Assembly: GCA_041654915.1 (NCBI GenBank)
Contig: JBAZCO010000051.1
Location: 1-11,830, forward strand
Reading direction: 5' to 3'
Origin: JBAZCO01 sp041654915
GTDB lineage: Bacteria; Bacillota; Clostridia; Christensenellales; DTU072
Length of the DNA: 11,830 nucleotides
In this document: in pieces, positions 6,718 to 11,830 of the stretch
Layout: each line of letters opens with the position of its first letter
Position numbering within the stretch: the stretch's first letter is position 1
Translations under genes and position numbers: made by a program
The notes under the pieces: model-generated
Seen by the model: the letters and a program-made list of their open reading frames with translations, nothing else
What the model was told of the DNA's origin: nothing
Databases searched by the model: none

Positions 6718-6760
6718 GGTATTAATATATTTTGCAAACAGGGAAAATACTACTTTACGG

Positions 6761-7456
6761 CTATTTATATACTATCCGCCTGCAATTGGGGCATTCCGCC
6801 ATATCGCCGGGGCTGTTTAGTTTTGAGTCCACATCTACTTTGATATCAAAGCCGCACCCCGAACACTTCCCGTTGTCATAGGGCATAAATGCGGGCATCT
6901 TGCGGTTTTCACGCAAGTTTTTGTATGCGGCAAAAAGATTGGGGGCAATAGTTGCTCTCAAATCTTGTAGTTTGCTAAGTTCTACCTTGTATTTTTCTTT
7001 TAAAATAAGGCTCTTTTTATTATGCTCATCTCTTAGCTTGCGCCTTTCTTGTTCTAAGCTCTTGCCAAGTTTAAACTGTTCGCCCGCATTTGAATTAATT
7101 TCCTCTAAGCGACGAAACAACTTTCTAATTTCACGCTCCATATTATTAATTTCTTCCGAGAAGTTTTTAAGGGCGTTTTCAATATTATCTATCTGCCCCA
7201 TAGAAACAACACTAGAAAAAGAAAATTGAGCCTTGTCTTTCTCAACAAGTTCCGCAAGTTTAACTTCTGCCCGTTCGATTTCGGCAAAAGCATTTTCGGA
7301 ATCTTTATCCATTTTTAGCAAGTTCTGCCCTGCCCTGTTGATTTGCTGTTGAACAGCGGCCATTCGTTGTGTTTCGTCACTGCGACGGACTTTGAGTTCT
7401 TCACGATAAATTTCCATATCTATATCTTGATATTCCAGCACTTTTGCCAAACTCAT
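6761..7456 (-). CDS. Coiled-coil protein with C-terminal C4 zinc ribbon
   Basis: A 231-residue protein in two parts. Residues about 10-175 are rich in Glu, Lys, Arg and Leu with heptad-like spacing, predicting long antiparallel coiled coils. The last 36 residues hold CSGCGF...CPNC (Cys198, Cys201, Cys222, Cys225), a four-cysteine zinc ribbon. This architecture is that of the zf-RING_7 / C4-type zinc-ribbon family (CT398-like), often encoded next to Nif3-like genes, as here. Its role is not established; nucleic-acid or protein binding is the usual suggestion. The start at 7454-7456 is chosen because AAGGAG lies 8 nt upstream and MSLAKVLEYQDIDMEI matches the family N-terminus. A longer frame from 7546 would run back into the Nif3-like gene and is rejected. 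It lies 65 nt after that gene, probably in the same transcript. Confidence 0.85.
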   Translation of the reverse strand: MSLAKVLEYQDIDMEIYREELKVRRSDETQRMAAVQQQINRAGQNLLKMDKDSENAFAEIERAEVKLAELVEKDKAQFSFSSVVSMGQIDNIENALKNFSEEINNMEREIRKLFRRLEEINSNAGEQFKLGKSLEQERRKLRDEHNKKSLILKEKYKVELSKLQDLRATIAPNLFAAYKNLRENRKMPAFMPYDNGKCSGCGFDIKVDVDSKLNSPGDMAECPNCRRIVYK

Positions 7457-7464
7457 ATAAATAT

Positions 7465-7470
7465 CTCCTT
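7465..7470 (-). promoter_or_regulatory. Ribosome binding site that decides the zinc-ribbon gene start
   Basis: AAGGAG with 8 nt to the ATG at 7454-7456. It lies between the Nif3-like stop and this ATG, and excludes the 30-residue extension that would overlap the upstream gene. Confidence 0.8.
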
Positions 7471-7495
7471 TTTTATTAATAAAGGGTATTAAACC

Positions 7496-7517
7496 TTGAA
7501 AGAGCAAGCTCTTGCAA
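7496..7517. repeat. Imperfect palindrome between the Nif3-like gene and the zinc-ribbon gene
   Basis: TTGAAAGAGC (7496-7505) and GCTCTTGCAA (7508-7517) are complementary with one mismatch. The RNA hairpin would have a loop of at least 4 nt, leaving a stem of about 8 pairs, and begins right after the Nif3-like stop codon. No T-tract follows, so it is at most a weak terminator or a processing/stability stem between two genes of one transcript. Confidence 0.4.
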
Positions 7518-7521
7518 ATGC

Positions 7522-8298
7522 CTATTGGTAGTAAGGGTTGGTACAACTTTTTGCACGCACTACTTTTGCCTCACACTTTGACTCTAATAACTCTGCAATA
7601 AGTGCAATAAAGGCAAGTTCGCTATCATAATGACCAATATCAATTATAGCATAATCTAAGTCCTTTGCCAACCTAATAACATTGTATTTGATGTCGGATG
7701 TAAGAAAAATATCTGCGCCAGCATCTATGCAGTCCAAAACTGTTTGGGCAGAGCCGCCTCCGCCGCCGTTTATGGCGGCAATCGTTCTAATTGTACGCTC
7801 GGGATGCCCCGAAAACCTAATATTATTATTAGACAGCACCACGCTTGCCATGTCAGCCAGCTCTTTTAAAGTAGTTTGGGCGGGAAGCAGTCCTATCCTT
7901 GCGCCCTCAACATCCTCCCCTACCGTGCGAATATCTGTTGCGCCAAGTATTTGCATTAAGTAATCGTTAAGCCCATTGGGGGCAAAGTCAACATTGGTAT
8001 GGGCAGCATATACGGCAATATCATTTTTTATTGCAGTAACCAACGCCCCCATATTGGGATAGCGCAAATCAATTTTTTTAACGGGTAAAAATATACTAGG
8101 ATGATGTTCAATAATAAGATTACAGCCGTGATTTATTGCCTCTTGCGCCACTTGAGGAGTTAAATCAAGAGTGACAAGCACCCCCGTTACCTCAACGGTT
8201 GGGTCGCCATATATTAAGCCGCAATTATCCCCCTCCATTTGTAGGGCGAGCGGGGCAAAGTCCTCTATTATGTTAATTATATCCCTAATTTTGAGCAT
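7522..8298 (-). CDS. Nif3-like dinuclear metal centre protein (YqfO/YbgI family)
   Basis: A 258-residue member of the Nif3/DUF34 family, which forms toroidal hexamers with a two-metal site. Expected metal ligands are visible: His65-His66 in IIEHHPSIF, His100 and Asp104 in YAAHTNVDFAPNGLND, and His223 with Glu227 in DIGHYDSE. It is the short form, without the extra middle domain of the roughly 370-residue B. subtilis YqfO. Databases often name the family GTP cyclohydrolase 1 type 2, but the function is not settled and I do not claim it. The ATG lies inside the end of trmK (22-nt overlap), with GGAGG 10 nt upstream, indicating translational coupling. The trmK-nif3 pairing is conserved in Bacillota (yqfN-yqfO), which suggests a shared housekeeping context. 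Confidence 0.9.
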   Translation of the reverse strand: MLKIRDIINIIEDFAPLALQMEGDNCGLIYGDPTVEVTGVLVTLDLTPQVAQEAINHGCNLIIEHHPSIFLPVKKIDLRYPNMGALVTAIKNDIAVYAAHTNVDFAPNGLNDYLMQILGATDIRTVGEDVEGARIGLLPAQTTLKELADMASVVLSNNNIRFSGHPERTIRTIAAINGGGGGSAQTVLDCIDAGADIFLTSDIKYNVIRLAKDLDYAIIDIGHYDSELAFIALIAELLESKCEAKVVRAKSCTNPYYQ

Positions 8299-8924
8299 AA
8301 TTTCTCTACCTCCAAAAACTCTTGTTCAATCCCTCCTCTTGCAAGCGGGTTGATTGCTTTAATTCTCATTATTTCCTTTCTCCTATTACAAAGCATTGCC
8401 TTAAAGTCCTCACGCTCGGGAAAGTTTAGTCCAAACCGCAACTCCTCTTGCTTGTATATGTATTTCCCCGAATTGGTGACAATAACTTGATAGAACTTTT
8501 TGCCAGACGCAACCGCATAATCTTTTTCTATCCCGACCTTACCCGAAAGATACTCTCGCAGTCTGCTTTGCTCGCTGTGGGCAACAAGTATTGCCCGCCC
8601 CCGATAATTGGCATCCGACAAAATCTTGGATATCTCCAACCCGCCTAGCCCTGCAATTATGATTTGGTCGGGAGTTTCGGGAATATTTTGCAAACCATCA
8701 CTCTCTACACAAACCACGCTTTTAGCCCCATACTCGGTTGCCAAAGCGGCGGTCTTTTGTAAGCATTTGGCGCTAATATCCACCGCATAGACCTTTTTTG
8801 CCCGTTGGGATAAGGCGATGGCAACAGCTAGCTTGCCGTGGTCTGCGCCAATATCGGCAACAATAGTACCGCTAACTTCACTCAAAATACTTTTTAGCCG
8901 ATTGTCAAGCTGCTTTACAGCCAT
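8277..8924 (-). CDS. trmK: tRNA (adenine(22)-N(1))-methyltransferase
   Basis: SAM-dependent methyltransferase predicted to make m1A at position 22 of tRNA. With the ATG start it has 215 residues. The Rossmann-type SAM loop is VADIGADHGKLA (about residues 22-33), with YAVDIS following (46-51) and IIAGLGG (89-95) in place of the usual AGMGG catalytic-region motif. The C-terminal helical part (about 150-215) fits the family. The start is uncertain: this ATG, 10 nt after the sigA stop, has no clear Shine-Dalgarno site, while an in-frame TTG at 8943-8945, overlapping the end of sigA, has only a weak GAG upstream and would add 7 residues. Either way translation is probably coupled to sigA. The location directly after sigA and before a Nif3-like gene supports the assignment. 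Confidence 0.88.
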   Translation of the reverse strand: MAVKQLDNRLKSILSEVSGTIVADIGADHGKLAVAIALSQRAKKVYAVDISAKCLQKTAALATEYGAKSVVCVESDGLQNIPETPDQIIIAGLGGLEISKILSDANYRGRAILVAHSEQSRLREYLSGKVGIEKDYAVASGKKFYQVIVTNSGKYIYKQEELRFGLNFPEREDFKAMLCNRRKEIMRIKAINPLARGGIEQEFLEVEKLCSKLGI

Positions 8925-8934
8925 ATCTTTAGGG

Positions 8935-9999
8935 TTATTTATCAAGAAAATCTCTTAGCTTTTTGGTCTTGTTGGGATGCTTTAGCCGCCTTAATGCCTT
9001 TGCCTCTATTTGCCTTATGCGCTCACGGGTAACATTAAAAACTTTACCCACTTCCTCAAGCGTTCTCGGACGGTTATCCCTTAATCCATAGCGAAGTATA
9101 AGCACCATTGCCTCACGGGGGGCAAGGGTGTTTAGAATTTCTTCCACTTGTTCTTTTAGCATTTTGGCTTCTGCCGCCTCTATTGGAGCGGTTGCCGTTG
9201 TGTCCTCAATAAAGTCTCCTAAATGGCTGTCGTCCTCCTCGCCGATTGGCGTTTCTAGCGACACAGGGTCTTGGGCTATCTTTTGTATCTCTATAACTCT
9301 TGCCTCGGTGATACCCATTGCCTCGGCAATCTCTGCTTGTGTAGGCTCTCGCCCAAACTGTTGCAGCAGCACCCGTGACACTTTTACCAACTTATTAATT
9401 GTTTCTACCATATGCACGGGTATTCTTATTGTACGGGCTTGGTCGGCTATTGAGCGGGTAATCGCTTGCCTTATCCACCAAGTGGCATAGGTGGAAAACT
9501 TAAAGCCTTTGGTGTGGTCAAACTTATCCACCGCTTTCATTAACCCCAAGTTGCCCTCTTGTATTAAATCTAAAAACTGCATACCCCGCCCAACATAGCG
9601 CTTGGCAATGCTAACCACCAACCTTAGGTTTGCGTTAATCAAACTTTCTTTGGCGCTCTCGTCATTGTTTTCTTTAAGCAAGCGGGCATAGTATTGTTCT
9701 TCCTCTGCCGTCAATAGCGGAACACGCCCAATATCTTTAAGATACATCTTTACCGAGTCATCCACATTGACTTCGTTCATTATCTTTTGCAACATCTGGT
9801 CGTTTTTAAGTGCGGTTTCTTGGTCGATAACCGTTATCCCGCCTTCCTCCACCGCCTTATATACAGTTTCAATCTCGCTTGGGTCAAGGTCGAGTTTTTC
9901 AATGCGGTTTAACAAGTCGTCCTCGTTTACCGACTTTTGGTTTTTGTAAAACTCTATCAGTTTATTAATTTCATTTTTCAGTCTTTGTTCTTTGTCCAT
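8935..9999 (-). CDS. sigA: Primary RNA polymerase sigma factor (RpoD/SigA)
   Basis: Housekeeping sigma-70 factor that directs RNA polymerase to most promoters. The 354 residues match the short Bacillota SigA type without the large non-conserved insert of E. coli RpoD. In order: a reduced region 1.1 (about 1-75), region 1.2 (DSVKMYLKDIGRVPLLTAEEE, starting at 81), region 2 with NLRLVVSIAKRYVGRGMQFLDLIQEGN (124-150), the -10-recognition segment FKFSTYATWWIRQAITRSIA (166-185), region 3 (about 190-270), and the region 4.2 helix-turn-helix TLEEVGKVFNVTRERIRQIE (313-332). The ATG has AAGGAG 7 nt upstream. It lies 36 nt after dnaG, the classic primase-sigma arrangement of the macromolecular-synthesis operon, with trmK directly after. 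Confidence 0.98.
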   Translation of the reverse strand: MDKEQRLKNEINKLIEFYKNQKSVNEDDLLNRIEKLDLDPSEIETVYKAVEEGGITVIDQETALKNDQMLQKIMNEVNVDDSVKMYLKDIGRVPLLTAEEEQYYARLLKENNDESAKESLINANLRLVVSIAKRYVGRGMQFLDLIQEGNLGLMKAVDKFDHTKGFKFSTYATWWIRQAITRSIADQARTIRIPVHMVETINKLVKVSRVLLQQFGREPTQAEIAEAMGITEARVIEIQKIAQDPVSLETPIGEEDDSHLGDFIEDTTATAPIEAAEAKMLKEQVEEILNTLAPREAMVLILRYGLRDNRPRTLEEVGKVFNVTRERIRQIEAKALRRLKHPNKTKKLRDFLDK

Positions 10000-10035
10000 A
10001 GCTTAACTCCTTCGGGGCGGTCTATTTTTGCACCC

Positions 10036-11830
10036 CTATTTGCTCTTTTTATCTTTTGCCATTAGTTTGCGCAATTCTTCTTGCAACAAGTTTTTTTGTT
10101 CCCCGTCCTCTGTGGTATTGAGAGCGGTTATTATTTCCAATTTTCTTTTTTCCCGTGCATTTCTATCAAGAAGGGCAAGGCTCTCTGCATAATACTCCGC
10201 ACGCTTGTCCTCGGGCAGCAGGTCAGCAGCGGTTAGTATCTTGCGTGCCTCCTCACTTGTATCGGATAAAATATCAAATAAATCTCCCTTGATAAAGCGT
10301 TGTTTCGTATTGATTCGCTCTGTAATGTATTCGTATACTTTGCGGTGAGGCGGATATTCAAAATATTCATCTTTTATATCATCTAGAAAAACATAGTCCC
10401 CGCCTGCAAAATAAGAGGACAGCACAAACCGTGCGGCAACTATGCTTGCCCTCATTTCGGGAGGGGCTGTAACCACGGGCTTTTCCGTTTCAACTTCTTT
10501 TTTAGTAATTACGGGGGCAGTTGGAATCTTAAAAGTCTTTATCGAGTTTTTTATTGTGCTTTCGGAAACTGCGCACACCTCGGACACCTGTTTTATGTAT
10601 GTATCTTGAAGAATAGGGTCTAGTGCTGCCAATATTGCAACCGCCGCCTTTGCGTATTTGCTTTTGCCGTCCGATGTATTTAGGTTGAATTTATCGCTCA
10701 GCTTTTTTAACTTGTAGTCAATTAGCGGCAGAGCGTTTGTAACTAAATCAAGATATCCTTCCTTGCCAACTTTTTTTACAATATCGTCAGGGTCCATACC
10801 GTCGGGCATACTTACCACCCTAACTTCTAACCCCGCCGTAACAAGCATATCAAGACTCCGAAGTGCGGCGGCTTGCCCTGCTGCATCGCCGTCAAAAGAG
10901 ACATATACAAGCTTGGCAAACTTACTTATTTCCTTGCATTGTTCGTTGGTGAGCGCCGTACCCATAGCGGCAATGGCATTATCTATCCCCGCCTCGCTAA
11001 GGGCGATGACATCCATATATCCCTCTACTAAAATAAGGGAGTCCGCCCTAGCCTTTGCATCTAGTTTTTTTATGATATTCAAATTATAGAGGTTGCTTTT
11101 CTTATCAAAAAGCACAGTTGCGGAGGTGTTTTTATATTTGGGATGCTTATTTTTATCTAAAGACCTGCCCCCAAAGGCAATCACCTGCCCTTTTGGGTTT
11201 ATGATAGGGATAATTAATCTGCCGCCTTGAAAATCTATGATGCGTCCGCCCTCTACCCGTGACACCAATCCTGCGGCTAGCAGGGTTTCGGGGTCGTAGC
11301 CCGCATTTTGCATATAGCGAGGCAGGGCATAAAAGTCTGTTGAGTATCCAATGCCAAAGGTTTTTACGGTTTTGTCGGACAGCCCTCTTTGGTTTATGTA
11401 TTCTATTGCAAGCTTGCCCTCGGGCTTATACAGATTATCAAAATAAAAGCGTGCGGCAAGTTTGAGGGCGGCAAGTGCTTTTTCCCGCATGATACGGTTT
11501 TTTCTTGCGTAGTCGCTCTCCTCTTGCGGCAGAGGCATTCCTGCATTTTTAGCAAGATATTCCACTGCCTCTATGTATGTCATTTTTTCGTGGTCTATTA
11601 GGAAGGTAATCACATTGCCCGACTTCCCGCATCCAAAACAATGATAAAACTGTCCGTCTTGGTTTATGGCAAATGACGGTGTTTTCTCACGGTGAAAGGG
11701 ACAGCAAGCCCAATATCTTGCCCCCTTTTTTTCGATGTGGGGTATAAATTTGTTTAAAACTTCTACTATGTCGGACTTAGACTTTAACAGTTCCAGCCAG
11801 CCTTGAGTAAATTGCGCTATTTTAATTCTT
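10036..11830 (-). CDS. dnaG: DNA primase (N-terminal few residues cut by right edge)
   Basis: Synthesises RNA primers for Okazaki fragments and interacts with the replicative helicase. 597 residues are visible and the frame remains open at the right edge. Conserved sequence already begins about 20 residues in (SDIVEVLNKFIPH), so only a short N-terminus should be missing. Visible domains are the CHC2 zinc finger with CPFH and CFGC (Cys43, His46, Cys64, Cys67 of the visible part), the primase core with VIAFGGRSLD...PKYKNTS (about 216-235), and the TOPRIM active site with EGYMD (269-273) and FDGDAAG (312-318). A C-terminal helical helicase-binding region (about 465-597) ends in a lysine-rich tail. 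The stop is 36 nt before sigA. No internal start should be used, because the zinc finger lies upstream of the internal GTG at 11611-11613. Confidence 0.97.
   Translation of the reverse strand, partial: RIKIAQFTQGWLELLKSKSDIVEVLNKFIPHIEKKGARYWACCPFHREKTPSFAINQDGQFYHCFGCGKSGNVITFLIDHEKMTYIEAVEYLAKNAGMPLPQEESDYARKNRIMREKALAALKLAARFYFDNLYKPEGKLAIEYINQRGLSDKTVKTFGIGYSTDFYALPRYMQNAGYDPETLLAAGLVSRVEGGRIIDFQGGRLIIPIINPKGQVIAFGGRSLDKNKHPKYKNTSATVLFDKKSNLYNLNIIKKLDAKARADSLILVEGYMDVIALSEAGIDNAIAAMGTALTNEQCKEISKFAKLVYVSFDGDAAGQAAALRSLDMLVTAGLEVRVVSMPDGMDPDDIVKKVGKEGYLDLVTNALPLIDYKLKKLSDKFNLNTSDGKSKYAKAAVAILAALDPILQDTYIKQVSEVCAVSESTIKNSIKTFKIPTAPVITKKEVETEKPVVTAPPEMRASIVAARFVLSSYFAGGDYVFLDDIKDEYFEYPPHRKVYEYITERINTKQRFIKGDLFDILSDTSEEARKILTAADLLPEDKRAEYYAESLALLDRNAREKRKLEIITALNTTEDGEQKNLLQEELRKLMAKDKKSK

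Noticed and set aside
6708..6737. Upstream in-frame ATG adding 10 residues to dapF
   Set aside because: It has no ribosome binding site, while GGAGG lies between it and the next ATG. The family consensus begins at the downstream ATG.
7457..7546. 30-residue N-terminal extension of the zinc-ribbon protein overlapping the Nif3-like gene
   Set aside because: AAGGAG sits 8 nt before the internal ATG at 7454-7456, and the extension would read back through the Nif3-like stop region with no family similarity.
8943..8945. TTG start for trmK
   Set aside because: It is possible, with a weak GAG upstream, but it is not preferred over the ATG at 8922-8924, which gives the usual family N-terminal length. 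I consider the choice unresolved.
11611..11613. Internal GTG as the start of DNA primase
   Set aside because: The reading frame continues upstream to the window edge and encodes the CHC2 zinc finger (CPFH, CFGC), so the gene is simply cut by the window.

Overview
The window is an 11.8 kb piece of a low-GC bacterial chromosome, with every recognisable gene on the minus strand. Gene order, read in the direction of transcription from the right edge, is dnaG, sigA (rpoD), trmK, a Nif3-like gene, a C4 zinc-ribbon gene, dapF, dapL, purA, an M3-family oligoendopeptidase gene and lacZ. The dnaG-sigA-trmK-nif3 order resembles the Bacillota macromolecular-synthesis cluster (B. subtilis dnaG-sigA...yqfN-yqfO). 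With the strong AGGAGG-type ribosome binding sites, it suggests an uncultured Clostridia-like member of the Bacillota. That assignment is inference; no rRNA gene is present.

Layout. 10036-11830: DNA primase, N-terminus cut by the right edge. 8935-9999: primary sigma factor. 7522-8924: trmK and the Nif3-like gene, which overlap by 22 nt. 6761-7456: coiled-coil zinc-ribbon protein. 4716-6707: dapF and dapL, separated by 3 nt, which carry out the last two steps to meso-diaminopimelate by the aminotransferase route. 3348-4622: purA, closed by a GC-rich hairpin terminator at 3309-3339. 1583-3268: M3 oligoendopeptidase. 1264-1582: the only long non-coding stretch. 1-1263: first 421 residues of a GH2 beta-galactosidase with a GTG start, cut by the left edge.

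How the genes relate. The right-hand part is a tightly packed housekeeping run (replication priming, transcription initiation, tRNA modification) with short gaps or overlaps, followed by cell-wall/lysine precursor synthesis and AMP synthesis. After the purA terminator come a peptidase and a separately promoted, probably sugar-regulated lacZ.

I found no undescribed multi-gene system. The most unusual sequence is the 319 bp between the peptidase gene and lacZ. It holds two perfect hairpins that abut with no unpaired base between them and have competing alternative pairings. It also holds a lacZ promoter covered by alternating TAAGTAT half-sites, with a further palindrome of related sequence upstream.
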